Assembly: GCA_013397865.1 (NCBI GenBank)
Contig: VZTI01002344.1
Span: 610,838 to 674,837, forward strand
Length of the DNA stretch: 64,000 nt
DNA from: Struthidea cinerea
Lineage: Eukaryota; Chordata; Aves; Passeriformes; Corcoracidae
Reading direction: 5' to 3'
Under the pieces are notes generated by a model that saw only the letters and a list, made by a program, of their open reading frames with translations, was not told the DNA's origin and made no database searches. The first letter of the stretch is position 1, and every line of letters starts with the position of its first letter. Of the stretch, positions 46,596 to 58,701 are shown piece by piece. The position numbers and the translations under genes are program-made.

Positions 46596-49500
46596 CTGAA
46601 ATACCAAATAGTGTTGAGTCATTTTTGATATGGTTGAAAGAGGAGAGTAAGAGTCAGCTCAATGTCACTCGAGATGGGAAGACACAAGGTGAATTCAATC
46701 TTTGTAGCATTTCTAGTTAGCAAAAAAGAGATTGTTGCACAAATGTTAGTTGAATAAGAATGCTTCTATCTTGACCATTAACTTTCCCTAGGTATTTGAC
46801 TTCTGGTTCAAGAGCATTCACCACAAGGTATTACTTGATTTTTTTTCTATTTTTATGCTGTAGATAAACATGAATGTATGTTAAATGCTGTAGAAGATCT
46901 AGGGATGAAAACACACTTCACCAGTAGGGAATTTACTGTCTTACAAACTGCCATAAAGTAAATGGGACTTGATGGGATATTACTTAAAAGTCTTTATTTT
47001 CCTGATGTGAAATATAATTGGTATAAATCCATGGTTTGTGGGCATCAGTAAAAGAAGAAAATTTTAGGATGTATTCAAATGAATGTGTATTTTGAGTTTG
47101 GTAGCTCTTTCCATTCAAGGATGCCACGGTATATTTAAGACTTTACTAAATTAGGCTTCACCATCCAGCCCAGGAGGAAATTTAATCATTGTAATTTCCA
47201 ATCGTCATGAAGGGAAATGCACAGGGAGGATTCATGCTGTTTAATCAAGGTCATACAAATATACATAAGATGTTTTAAAGGTTTCCTGTTCCTAATCCTA
47301 AATAACATAAACAGGCTACAAGAAAATAACTTGTAATTTCTTCAATTTACTAATTTTGTAGCGTTACATTTTTCATTATTACTTGAATGTATTTCTATTA
47401 TGTTACTTGAATACTGCTGCAGTTTGTAAATGAAAAAGGTTTTCTCTTTGATAGTCACATGGAAAAACAAATAGAAAATATATATGATTCTAATAGAGTA
47501 AAAACATTCTTTCTACTTTTTTGTCATTTCCCTTATTTGTGATTTATTTGTGACCAGTGATTCAGTGACTATTCAGCTTAACAAATGAGCTTACAGAATA
47601 GCAAATTGAAATGCTACTTGGGACTCATTAAAATACTATAGCTCTAATTTCTAAGTAGATGTATGCAAGAAAACCTTTTACCTCTGATAGAGCCTGCTAA
47701 AGTAAATCACAAGATCAAAACTTTAAGCAGAGACAAGAATCCTAGAGCTTGTGACTTAGATGTACCTGATGCAACCTCATTTCAGAACACCTACAGGTTA
47801 CTGCCTCATAACTGTTTGTTACAGCACAGCTCGCTGGAACTTATGGTTGGTTTACTGAAGGACTGGCCTCCATGTGCTGGTTTGGACAAATTTGGAGGAA
47901 AATATCCTCCAGAACAGCGCTAGTAAGGGAGGAAAGAGAGTATGCCTTTAACAACCGCTTGAAACACAACGCTTAGTATTATTGTCAGGGTAATGTTTTC
48001 TTTTCTTTCCTCTTCATCCCTCTCCAGACAAGAGTCTGAGGCAACATGTAAGATGATCTCCTAAGGCTGGTGTTCTGATTCATGCAAATTAGTTCTGGAA
48101 CAAGTGCTACAACGCAATACCTAAACCTTTGCTGAATTGCTGAGAATGGACTGTAATCCCAAAGTTCAGCATGCTGCTGTTACTAAATGCAAAGCCAAGC
48201 ACATGTACTGTGGCTAAAGTTCTGGAGCTGAACATTTAAATTTTTTTGTGGTCTATTTTGATACATGACTCATGAAAAATATCTGAATGTTCTATTCGCA
48301 CATTGGTAAGAAGGAGTTGTCTTGAAATCTTGTCTAAGTAATGAAAATAGGCTATTTGTAATGACTCATGTCTTAAATCTCTGGGAAGGGAATACTATCT
48401 TTAACTTGTGTTTGTTTTACTGACTAGCACATCGCTGATCCTGTGTATGAGTAGAGTGTTTGCAGAGGGCTGTAGTGACAAATAGAGACTGTAAACCTCA
48501 TAAAAGGACTCCCAGATATCATTTGGCCTAAATAATACACTGCTGCTGTGAAAAACAGAAAACCTCTTTAAGGTAACATTGCAGGCCTTTCTTTGGCAAT
48601 TGGAGCTATAAAGTAGAAGAATCTGTTGATATTAAAGTGCAAATGAAGCATTATATCGAATCATAGAAGTGTTGGCTTACACAACACCGTAGGTCATTGG
48701 TCCAGCCTCACATGTGAAGCAGAACCAGTGCAATAATAGGTAGGTCAGCTGTGGTTTAGTCTTTCCAAGTCCTGAACATCTGCAAGATCAAATATCTGTT
48801 CTCAAGTTTACCACTTAATGCCTCTTTGTCTGGAAATGCTTTCCTATTTCCTGTTTGGATTCTAAGCATTAATTGGTTAATATCTTCTGAGATATCACTG
48901 ATGTAGGTACTATGTGATAACTTGGACACACAGATTCATTGCTATAAATATATGTTCTTATGGTTTGTTTTAATTTGGAGCTGATAAGATGGTACATCCA
49001 GCATTCAGAGATGGAAAAATTAGATCAAAACTATGTATTTTATTACATTTTTTTTCTTCAATAATTATCTTATTTCCAAGATCATCTGAAGTTTAGAAAA
49101 AACCTGTTCCATAGTACTGCAAGAGTTATAATAATGTGAACCTTTCTGGGTGATCAAGAGAACATTCTTTTCTGATTTCTCTGAAGAGACCCATATAATG
49201 AATTCTCTGAGCCCTAGTCTGATGGCCATGCCTCACCCTGATTTCTGTCTTGTGCCAGTCACATAATTGTCTTTGTTCATGTACTTGTGGTTTTACATCC
49301 TGGGTTTAAAGAGTGTAAGAGCTATAACAGGTGCTCTGAGTTAATGCCTGTTACTTGGCTTAAACTGTTGAGCATTTCCTTAGTGAGCCATAAAACTGGA
49401 ACTCTTTCCCCACACTGTGTTTCAAGTTTTCCCTGGACACTTCTCTCTGCTGTCCAAAATGTTCCCTTCTGTTGCCAAAGAGCATTGACAGAGTCTCACA

Positions 49501-50606
49501 TAACAAAACCAGTAAAATACAGTGTGAATGTCTTACTGCTCAGTTTTCCATCACAATGATTTGATGAGTTTCTCTGACCACTTGCTGTATTTCAGACTGA
49601 GACAGCTGCTGGTTTGTCCTTGTCACATCAAATGCCCATCCCACAGATAACAGCTCTGCAAGATGTATGGGAGTTGTTCAAAGGCACAGGATCAAAGTGT
49701 GGCAGCTGCACTGTGTTCTGAGAGGGACAGATCTGGTTGTCCCCATCTCTTGTGACCAGGCTTCTGCAAGCAGTTCCTGAACAACAGAATGTGCGTGTGC
49801 CTGTGCTTGCGGCTTCAATAGTGTAATGCACACACTGTACTAGCTCTTGGACTCCATTTAAATTCTCAGTTCCTTCCTTTGGGATAGCAGATCATTAGTT
49901 GGCACTTTCCAGGAATGTCATGGGCATTGTGGGAATGCTTGATAACCATGTGCCTGAAGCTGTTAACAAGCACAAGGGAATTTCATCTGGTAGAGAAATG
50001 AAGTGAGAATAGTGTGCATGAGACATGGTATATAAGCCCTGCTTGTCATGTCTGCCCAAGCAGCATGAGCTTTCCAGCTTCTGCTCAGCTGGAATGCCCA
50101 AGAAAACAGGCCCTATGGTCTAAATGTTTGTCATCTTAATCCATCTTGCTGCATAAGCATAATGACCAGCTTTGCAGGATCACCACAGCAGATGTGTTCC
50201 CCCTGTGTCTCAAGAGACAATTAACGTTTTACCTAAGAAAAGATACTTTAGAAACCCAAACACCTCACTACAGTTGAGAAGACCAGAAGATTTCAAGAAG
50301 TACAGCAAACTCATCACAGTACAGATCTGATTAGTCTGGGCAGTACTTAGACATTACTGAAGTGTAAACACTGAACAAGAAATTCTAGAGACACTATAAG
50401 GTATCTATACTTAATCTGGGTTTTTGTGGCATATTTTGTCTCTCAGTTCCTCCTCAATGTTTGACATATAGGAGGAGGAACAATCTTTTCCTGAAAACAA
50501 TTATGTAAGATGCCTTCTCCCTTTTTCTTCCACACCTCCTGCTATGTTCCATGGAGGAAGATGGTTTCATGTTGGTTTGGTTTGGTTTTTTCTTCTATTC
50601 CCTTAC
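46596..50606 (-). other. MYBPC3: MYBPC3 intron 16
   Basis: This 4.0-kb intron has a possible remnant of a CR1 tail around 48,656-48,710 (CGAATCATAGAAGTGTTGGC), too diverged to be sure. Open frames at 47,663-47,923 and 49,287-49,559 have no recognisable product. Confidence 0.8.
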
Positions 50607-50712
50607 CATTTCACAGTAGCTCCTTCCTCAGACACTTCACACTCAAACTCCACTCTCTCTCCAACCATCACCATCTGGTCCTCCAGTGGGTGAGTGATCA
50701 GGATTGGAGGTT
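50607..50712 (-). CDS. MYBPC3: MYBPC3 exon (human-equivalent 16): first half of Ig domain C3
   Basis: This 106-nt exon reads (E)PPILITHPLEDQMVMVGERV, then EFECEVSEEGATVKW, splitting the Trp codon TG/G at its donor GTAAGG. E-F-E-C is the strand-B cysteine of the Ig fold. The acceptor is CTATTTCCAG. Confidence 0.97.
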
Positions 50713-51303
50713 CTGGAAATAGAGAGAATTTTATTAAAACAGTATTCTGAAAGGCTGGAGACCAGAGGTAGATTTCACCACTCTCTACTCCACAGGAAGA
50801 GTCCCTGGACAAATAAATGGTGATGCTCTCTGTGTTAGAAATTAAAATTTACTATGCCAGATCACCTTATCAGAATTTTCAAATGACGTTTTTCGTGAGT
50901 TGGAATAAAAATGTAGGATTAAACAGTTTTCATATATATTCTGAAATCCTAAACAGGAGGCATTACTTTTCTGTACTAGTTGATCTGTTTGTAGAGCTTG
51001 GGACACATATTTATCTTGAGTGGAGTCAAATTTTTAAAGTAAGTTTCTAGCCCTATTGTTGAGATGTACTTAACTTTCCAAATGAGAATTAATGGTAACT
51101 ATCGCTGTGCTGCTTTCCTGCACTTTCCTGGTTGCTGTTATAGGCAAAGTTTTCCTCCATTTAACTGTAAGAAAAATATCTACTTCAATAGATCTCCGAA
51201 TTTGTTAATATGTTTGAGAATTTCCTTTCCTGCAAGATCGATCTGAGAGTAGAGGAGATGACAGTAATTCAATGCTAAATATTAGGGGAGATCTCTTGCT
51301 CAC
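50713..51303 (-). other. MYBPC3: MYBPC3 intron 15
   Basis: This 591-bp intron holds nothing recognisable. Confidence 0.85.
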
Positions 51304-51428
51304 CTTTTACAAATAATTCTGTGAAGCTCTTCTCATCCCCTACCACACATTCATATGCTGCATCGTCGGCCAGAGAGCAGTGGTTTATGGTCAGTATTCT
51401 CTTATTCCCAACAGCCTCAAAAATATAT
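51304..51428 (-). CDS. MYBPC3: MYBPC3 exon (human-equivalent 15): second half of Ig domain C2
   Basis: This 125-nt exon begins with the last base of the Lys codon supplied by the upstream 3-nt exon. It reads YIFEAVGNKRILTINHCSLA, then DDAAYECVVGDEKSFTELFV. D-A-A-Y-E-C is the strand-F motif of an Ig domain. The acceptor is GTCTTTTCAG and the donor GTGAGC. Its length is the same as the human exon as I recall it. Confidence 0.96.
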
Positions 51429-52079
51429 CTGAAAAGACAATCTAAATGTAATTATCAGTGAAAAACCCTTTTTGGACCCAGTCACTGTCTTCTCCTGCCT
51501 GGAAGAGAAAAAGATTCCTACTCTTTTTCTGACATCAATGGCAAGATTTGTAAGGACTCAAGCCCAATAGCCCTGTCCTAGTGCAGGGAACAGCAGCAGT
51601 GTTTGAAAAACTAGCATAGGAAATTACGGGGAATCTTCTCCAAGCGTGAGATGTACAAACTCCAGTGAATGGTGTTGGATGTGTTCTGACATCTAACATG
51701 ACTACCATTAAAAATGGCTTCAGCACGAAATCACTGGAAATTGGTTTTACAAACAAGTAGCACTGAAGTATATCCCAGATCAGGACAAAGTACATTTGAA
51801 CCCGGGATATACACATAAAGAGCAGAACAGAATCTCAGGACTTACTTGCTAAGTAGGTAGATGGAAGCATCCGGTTCCACATGTAGATATATAGAGCAGA
51901 GGGAAGAAAAAAGAAAAAGTTATGACAACAGCAAACTGACCCTGAGCCATGGTACTACATAGATTCTTTCTCAGCTCCTCTTTCTCCGTTTATTCTTTTC
52001 CTTCTAAGAAAAGCTAGTTTTTTCGCTTTGTCCAAGCTGTAGCTCATTCCTTCTGGGATTTCTCATATTTCTAATTTAC
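51429..52079 (-). other. MYBPC3: MYBPC3 introns 13-14 flanking a microexon
   Basis: These 651 bp separate the two main C2 exons and contain only the 3-nt exon at 51,846-51,848. Nothing else was recognised. Confidence 0.85.
51846..51848 (-). CDS. MYBPC3: MYBPC3 3-nt microexon (human-equivalent 14)
   Basis: The exon is just CAA, between acceptor CTACCTACTTAG and donor GTAAGTCC on the minus strand. The upstream exon ends AGC-GGC-AG and the downstream one starts A-TAT-ATT. Inserting CAA gives Ser-Lys-Tyr (SGSKYIF), the conserved C2 sequence. Without it the protein would read SGRYIF, one residue short. The human gene is known to have a 3-nt exon at this place. A 3-nt match can occur by chance, but both splice sites here are close to consensus and this is the expected site. 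Confidence 0.88.
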
Positions 52080-52212
52080 CTGCCGCTCACTTGGATCTCC
52101 TGTCCATTCTTCAGCCATTTCACGTCAGCATCTGGATTGGCAACTTCAACCATTAATTTAATCTTTTGCCCTTTGTCTACTTGGTAAGCTGGATCCAGTT
52201 TCTTGAGGAATG
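52080..52212 (-). CDS. MYBPC3: MYBPC3 exon (human-equivalent 13): first half of Ig domain C2
   Basis: This 133-nt exon reads (A)FLKKLDPAYQVDKGQKIKLM, then VEVANPDADVKWLKNGQEIQ to VSG. V-K-W-L-K-N-G is the Ig strand-C motif. C2 together with the M-domain binds myosin S2 and actin. The donor GTAAATT splits the Ser codon AG/C. Confidence 0.97.
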
Positions 52213-53011
52213 CTATGATGAAGAAGGATTAAAAAAATATATTTATAATTTTTATACTTGTTTTTTTTTCATTCTGGGTCGTGCAACAAATCTTTATTCC
52301 CTTTCACGTTGTTTACCATAATCTTAAACCTTCCCCACATTCTGCATCCCTGTTTGAATTTTTACCATTTCTGTCTTTTCTTCATCCTGTGCCATTTTCT
52401 GTTTTTCCTTAATGTAGGATGACAAGCATGTGTTACAAACCAAAATAAGCAAAGGAGAATATTCTAAATAAGATGTGAATATGTACTTCAACACATCCTA
52501 AATAGAGTTACATCTGCCCATGTAGGAAAATTATACTTGGTCTGCTGATGAATGGCAGTTTGCCTTCTCTGTTTCAGACTTTTAAAAGAAGTCAGTTACA
52601 ATTAGGCAATTAATACTTCACAGGACTAGAAAAGGCTCAAGAATTCCAATGAAAATTAAATTCTTTAAATATATCACTGTTGCCTGACGTACTGACTAGC
52701 TGGGGTGGGGGGTGAGTAGAGGATGTTGTTTTGTGGTCAAGGAAATATAAGGGGCCAAGCTTGTTAAACTGGTAAAGTGAGTGTGTTCAGTACATCCAGA
52801 GTTTCAGAGCAAGGTATCTCAGAGTATTGGGCATAGCTGCAATCTTTGGTAATCAGTATTTCATATGTAAAGACTGGGTAATAACTGGAATAGGAAATTA
52901 CTATTTCTCATGGTCTTGTGTCTCACTGCTGTTCAGCTGATGTTAATATTTGAAAAACTCCCAAAAAAGAAGATGTGAATGCTGTATTTGGAAGAAATGT
53001 ATCTCACCAAC
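52213..53011 (-). other. MYBPC3: MYBPC3 intron 12
   Basis: This 799-bp intron holds nothing recognisable. Confidence 0.85.
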
Positions 53012-53178
53012 CTGTGCTTTTTTTCTCTTCCTTCTTTATGCGTTTGAGGCGTTTCAGCATCCCACGCAAATCTGTGATACCATACTGAAAAGCAATTTTC
53101 TCGTATTCCGTAGGAGGAGCTTTCCTCAGGATATCCCAGACATCAACATCAGATTGTGATTCAGATTTTCCTTCACCT
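53012..53178 (-). CDS. MYBPC3: MYBPC3 exon (human-equivalent 12): M-domain helical bundle
   Basis: This 167-nt exon reads GEGKSESQSDVDVWDILRKA, then PPTEYEKIAFQYGITDLRGM and LKRLKRIKKEEKKST. The WDILRKAPPTEYEKIAFQYG segment is the conserved tri-helix bundle of the MyBP-C motif. The lysine/arginine-rich stretch after it contributes to actin and myosin binding. The reading frame fixes the donor at CACAG/GTTGGT. The more standard GTGAG four bases later would break the frame. Confidence 0.96.
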
Positions 53179-53926
53179 CTGCAGAAAGGGATTAGAGTCT
53201 ATGAGTGCTACTATTAAGAGTATTTAAAGAAAGCTATAAGATTGGCAGCTACATATTGCCTTGATGAAGCCATTTCTTAAAAAAATCATTAACACTCTAA
53301 TTTTTTATTATATTATTACTTAAAACAATGAAATAAAACTGGTGACTAGTTTTAATTTTACTTATGTATATATAGTGATTAAAATTGAATTCTGTCCTGA
53401 AGGGTTTATTTCTAACAAAACTAATAAATTTTAGCTTCCTTTAATGATGGGTAATGGAAACATAAGGAGACTTATTCTCTTGTCATGGTCAATGCACAAA
53501 ACATGGAACATGGCAAAGCAAGGAACTGAACTGATATGCTGGCAACACCTTAGAAAAAAGGCACTTGGTTTATGTAAATAAGAGACGTATCCTTTTCCGC
53601 TCAGGACATTTTTTATCTTCACTAAAAAGAATCATCTTTTAAGATTGCTAAGACTTTTATCATCTATTGTAAAGAAAATTGTTGTCTGTAGTAATCTATA
53701 AAACATAAGGAGACTGGTGAGTAGCGGCAAACAAGACAGTATTCACAATGAGCTACTTGTTTTATATTTTAACCAAAGAACTAGTGATTATGGAAGAATT
53801 AATGTTTGGTTTAGTAAAACTAAGAGAAAATTTGGCTGTCTGGCTTTGGGAGAGGTGTTCTTTATCTGCCATCATATTTTTTATTTGAAAGATCATAAAT
53901 AGAAAAAGAAATTGGCATGACCTTAC
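53179..53926 (-). other. MYBPC3: MYBPC3 intron 11
   Basis: This 748-bp AT-rich intron holds nothing recognisable. Confidence 0.85.
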
Positions 53927-53950
53927 CGATTTGCAGAGCGCAGGAAGCTG
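53927..53950 (-). CDS. MYBPC3: MYBPC3 24-nt exon (human-equivalent 11): M-domain
   Basis: This exon lies between GGAGTACAG and GTAAGG. It reads (D)SFLRSAN(R), completing the third M-domain phosphorylation motif KKRDSF with the two exons upstream. It is phase 2 at both ends and 24 nt long, slightly longer than the human 18-nt exon as I recall it. Identification rests on its matching the cardiac MyBP-C sequence at the expected place and phase. Confidence 0.92.
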
Positions 53951-56900
53951 CTGTACTCCAGAACGATGCAGAGAACCGTTTGGAAAAACATGCAGCATCC
54001 CAGTGGGCAAGAAAAAGGGCATCATGTGTTAGTACAAAAGAGCCATGACTGTCATCTTCACCCTTAGCAGAACATGCCTGTGCTTCAGTAGCAGGGAGAT
54101 GAAGGAACTCATGCAAATGCTCTGAAATAGGCTTAAGGGAAATGCTGATCCATATTGAAATCAAACTCACTCCCACACTTTGTGCACTTCCACTGTGGCA
54201 TTTATATGATAAGTGCAAGCACTTCTGTTTATTCCTAGTAATGGCTGATCACCTTCCAGGGAAACAAGTAACTCTACTTTGTCCTGTCATGGAGTTTTTG
54301 CCTGTCATGGTGTGCATTTTGGTAAATAGAGAAATGATGGAAGAAGTAACATTTTACTAAAAAATTCTTAGGAAAAGTAACTTCCTGTGGCTGTTGTTTC
54401 TGATTATCACCAGGACCAAGCAGATTCCAGTGCAGCAGAACACACCCTTATAATGAAGTAATGTTCAGTGGTAAATCCCAACAAGAAGACAAGTTATGCA
54501 AAAGGTGATGCAGAGAAAAGTGGAATGTTATTGGGTGTGTTTCCATTTTTTGCAGGAAAATAACAGTCCAATTAGTCTGTGGGAAATATTACTGCTTAAC
54601 AGTACTACTGTAGTCAGTCCACACAGCAGATATAACCAAACATTTTTGGTACTCCTTTTATTACCCCTTGTAATGGGAGCACTGTGTTTATTAAAGTGCT
54701 GCAATTGGAAAAGCTTGGCATTTCCAGCACCCTTGTAGCTCTTGAACAGACAGGAAGCAAGAGAGGAGGATTTCAGCTCAGTGAGATTGAGCTGAAATAT
54801 GGTATGCAATATCTCGTCTCTTCAAGGTGGTTTAGCATGCCCTAAGACCTCACTAGTACTCACTGATAGCAGTAGCTGAAGTTTGGAGTGCCTATGATAA
54901 GTGCAGCACACTGGGTATTTGCTTTGCCATAACAGTGCATCAACAACACCCACAAATTCTACCAGAGTTCCTCTTCTATGTACCTGTCATTTAGTTTGAG
55001 ACTGCTACAAATAGTTCTTAGTTTTGCTTAGCAGGAGACAGGAAAGCTGAACTGATTTTCCACATAGATCAAGATTTTTTTAACATAAGCAATTCTTGGG
55101 CTTGTTGCCCTGATCATACCAGGGAGTCACTTTCAAGTATTTCTAAATACCTGTAAGTTAAAATAGATATTTAAGTACTACATACTAAGTACTATATAAA
55201 ACTCAGGGCATACAATATTTCTAATATGTGTTTAATTCTTTGTACTACTACAGTTAAAGTTCTGTGGAGAATCTGTGTCTTAAAAAAATATAAAAACATA
55301 GGAAATAAGAAAGACTTAAGAAAATCAAATATTAACGTCTTCCTTAAGACATTATATAAGTATTGGTAGTTTTCCTGTCTATCTGCCTACTTACAGGCTT
55401 GTCTGTATTATACACACTTTATATCTGAAAATTTACAGGTAGGACTATTTCATGGAGATTTCAAAAATGTTTAGTGTGAGTTATTTTTAAGTACATAATG
55501 AGAAAAATCTTCCAATTTCAAAGGAGTTCCACAGTCTAATATCTCTCACTACTGAGAAGACTTCTCTAGTTTTTGCTTTAGCTTTTCCATTACTCAGTGT
55601 CGTCCCATTGTTTTATCTGACAATCCTGTTCTGGTGTATGCAATTTAAGAAATTTGAACATAAGAAAGAATATAGTCTCTTCCTTGGAAATACTAATATT
55701 TTTTAATTAAAAAAAAGGCTTGTGAGTTTCATGCAAAATGGGACTAAAAGCTAGAGGTTGTAATTTCTGTTTAACTGAGTTCTCAAAATGAAAAGAAAAA
55801 ATGTGTTCGCCTTTGAGCAAAGTTTTCCTCATCCCAGTACTCCTTTTCACTATTTTGCATTTGTTAAAATATTTTCTTTGATCCCAGAAAGACACAGAGT
55901 TTGCACAGAGAGGCTGTGCTCCTCCACTACCAACAGGAACTAAGCAGTGTATGAAAAGTAATAGAGCACTTGGACTCATGAGGTTTCTCCCACTCTTATG
56001 TTATTCTCCCTGATGTTGGGGATCTTATTCACAGATATCACCTCATAGGTTAGCTATGCACTTCGGGGCATCAAGATGAAGCTTAGTGAACCTGCTGTAA
56101 ATAGAATATGCAGCTGATATGTTTTAAACATATGTGGAGGGGTTAAAAATAGTTTTGTATGTCCCAGAAATGGTTCTTTCCTATCCAGTTACTGTCAACT
56201 GATTGGACTCTGTCAGCTGTCACCTCCTTCAAGGTCTCTGCTCACTATCCCATTTAATAGTTCTGTGACAGCTGTTCCCTTCCTCTTCCCAATGACCTCT
56301 CCTTGGCCCTTGACATCTGTATGTCAACACCAGTTAATTAAATTACAGTGATAGAAGATACAGTGTTAAATTAAGCTCTTTATTCTAGTGGGAATGATCA
56401 TTACCTGTGGATCAAGGGTCACTTGCAAAATGGTGTAGTAAAGCAGAAATGGTAAAAGAATAATCCTTGATTCTGTTTGCATCTGCATAGCTCTTGAGAG
56501 TTGCCCAGCATGAGATACCTTTTCCTGTTCTATTTTAATGAAGAAATCTTTCATTCCATTATGACATTTTATGCCTATCTGTTCTCATTAATATAAGAGT
56601 GGTCTTCAACCTGAGTTTTGCAAAACTGGAAGAATCCACAAATTACTTCTGAAGTGGCTGTGAAAAAGAACTACGAGCAGTGAATTTATATTCTTAAATT
56701 CACTAGACAGAGATTTGTAAGTCGAGAAATGGCAGAAACACTGTTAAAATGCAGTGAAATTCATAAGCTTCTTTTAATGAATTACTTTTCTAGCCTAACA
56801 AATAATGAATAGTTAAATCAATAAATTTAACATTTCTGTAAATACTTGAGATTTTTACTGCTTTTACGAGTTTGATCATTGCTCAGAACTAATTATGAGA

Positions 56901-58006
56901 GCAAAAGGGAAAGGCACGAGGAGAGTGGCTCATAGTACACCACACCTCATTCCAGCTGGAGACTCTGTATGAAATTATGCAAGTAGTTTCATGTGTGTTT
57001 TCATTTATTTAAAATTTTATTAAAAAGATAAGCAGTTCCTTTATGCCTTACATCTTCTATGGAAACTAGAAACTGTTTACAACAATTCTGGTTCGTGCTG
57101 AAACAAGAAACTTAGATATCAATGTCAGCTATAGAAAGTTTGGTAGGTGTCTTTTCTGTCTCACCTGTCTGTCCCCCTTATGTGTTCTGCTCGTGGTGTT
57201 ACTGCAAAGCCAGGATTCACCTATAGACAGATGCCCTGCATAGAGTGTAACACAGGGGTTTGTACACTATGTGACCTCGTTTGCCCCACTGAAATTTGGG
57301 TGAGTTAGCCTGAGGCTATCGTGGCTTTATTGCCTTCTGTAACAAAGTTACTTCATATGTCTACATGAGCCTGTACTCTTTGAGAGGATAAAACACTTTT
57401 TATAAATAGTGATACCAATGCCTGAGCAGAGACTGAACACAGATTCACAACAACACTCATCCAAGTAGTTGATTGTGAAAACTTAAACTAAGTAAGTTTA
57501 GATTTGCAAAACATGAATCTAAGTGACAAGTTTTTATAGTAGCTTCAGGTGCTGGAAAGACAGAGTGAGTGGCCAGGGAAAGTGAACACAAAGAAACAAA
57601 CAAATCTTCATCACCTATTTGATAGGCACCAGCAACAATATTATGCAAATGATTTTTCTGATTCTAAAGACTATGACAACAGGAATATAAAGCAGCAGGT
57701 TATTGAGAAAATCTGGAAATTCAAGGAAATTTTAGAACTGGTTATATGAAAGAAAGTGATGGTAAAAAAAAAGTACATTCAGAGAAATACATAGATTGTA
57801 TGGAATTGTCTTAGCTTTAACTTTAAAAGAGTTTAAAAGAATTTCTGTCTCAGAAATTAGCAGTCAATGATTTTCTTTCACACTATACAATTTTTGTGAT
57901 GTTCTACATGTAAAGAAAACAAAGATGCATGCATTATTTCACACCAAATGGTTCTTATATTCAGTCTGATCCATGCATTTATAATAAAATTAAATAGAAA
58001 GCTTAC
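53951..58006 (-). other. MYBPC3: MYBPC3 intron 10
   Basis: This 4.1-kb AT-rich intron holds nothing recognisable beyond short unannotated open frames on both strands. Confidence 0.85.
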
Positions 58007-58009
58007 TCT
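58007..58009 (-). CDS. MYBPC3: MYBPC3 3-nt microexon (human-equivalent 10)
   Basis: The exon is AGA, between acceptor TGTTGCCAACAG and donor GTAAGCTT on the minus strand. The upstream exon ends AAA-AAA-AG and the downstream one starts C-AGC-TTC. Inserting AGA gives K-K-R-D-S-F, a PKA-type site (RDS) conserved in cardiac MyBP-C. Skipping it would turn AG/C into Ser and remove Asp. The human gene has a 3-nt exon at this position. Another 3-nt candidate elsewhere in the 5-kb gap cannot be excluded by eye. Confidence 0.85.
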
Positions 58010-58644
58010 CTGTTGGCAACAGTGGAATCCAAAAAATTTAGATTAAGAGTTTGGTAAAAAGAGAAAAACATAAATAAACCAGTTATGAAAACAGATACAT
58101 CAAGGAAAGATGAGAATTAGAGAAGAAATTCCAGCAAAAAAATGTAAGTAAAAGAAAGATATTAGAATTACAGTTGGAAGAGTAAAAAATATATATGTCA
58201 TATTTCTGCAACATAGAATATTTATATAATAGATAATACATAGTTAAACAGTGTAATAGTAACATTTAGGTATCTAATAAAAAAGATTGTCCTCCCAGCT
58301 CTGTGGTTCTTAATAAGGCAGCATTATAAATAGGTATTGTAATTTTTTTTTCCCCATGCAAAGAACTGCTGGAAACGTGTAATTACCTGAGTTCAGGCCT
58401 TTTCTATCTTGGGAAATAATTTTTTTTCATTTTTTCCCTCCTGTATAGACCTAGCAGAAATGCAGCAAATGCTGTGTGTTTCAGGAAGTAGCCATAATTA
58501 CCTGTCATGCTTTTTCCATTTAGAGCTGCTTTAGGAAAATGACAAGGATTCTGAATTTATGAAACTTTCCCTTATTCCAGTTGTAGTGTTTCAGAGTTGT
58601 TCAACAGAACCTTTATTTCTCCAAGTCTATGGAGTTTTACTCAC
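58010..58644 (-). other. MYBPC3: MYBPC3 intron 9
   Basis: This 635-bp intron holds nothing recognisable. Confidence 0.85.
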
Positions 58645-58701
58645 CTTTTTTTCAGTAGGGAGGTAAAATTAAACTCCGCCCCGTCATCATGTCCCTCGGT
58701 A
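58645..58701 (-). CDS. MYBPC3: MYBPC3 57-nt exon (human-equivalent 9): M-domain
   Basis: This exon between CCATACAG and GTGAGT reads TEGHDDGAEFNFTSLLKK(R). The acidic first half and the FNFTSLLKK second half match the segment between the second and third phosphorylation sites. It is phase 2 at both ends and a multiple of three. Confidence 0.94.

Noticed and set aside
48656..48710. Possible CR1 tail remnant
   Set aside because: Only the CGAATCATAGAA word and a weak continuation match, too little to call.
51429..52079. A one-residue deletion in C2 (SGRYIF) from direct joining of the two exons
   Set aside because: A CAA microexon with good splice sites lies at the expected place and restores SGSKYIF.
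53862..54218. A 118-codon minus-strand frame overlapping the 24-nt MYBPC3 exon
   Set aside because: It is in a different frame from the conserved exon and has no family resemblance.
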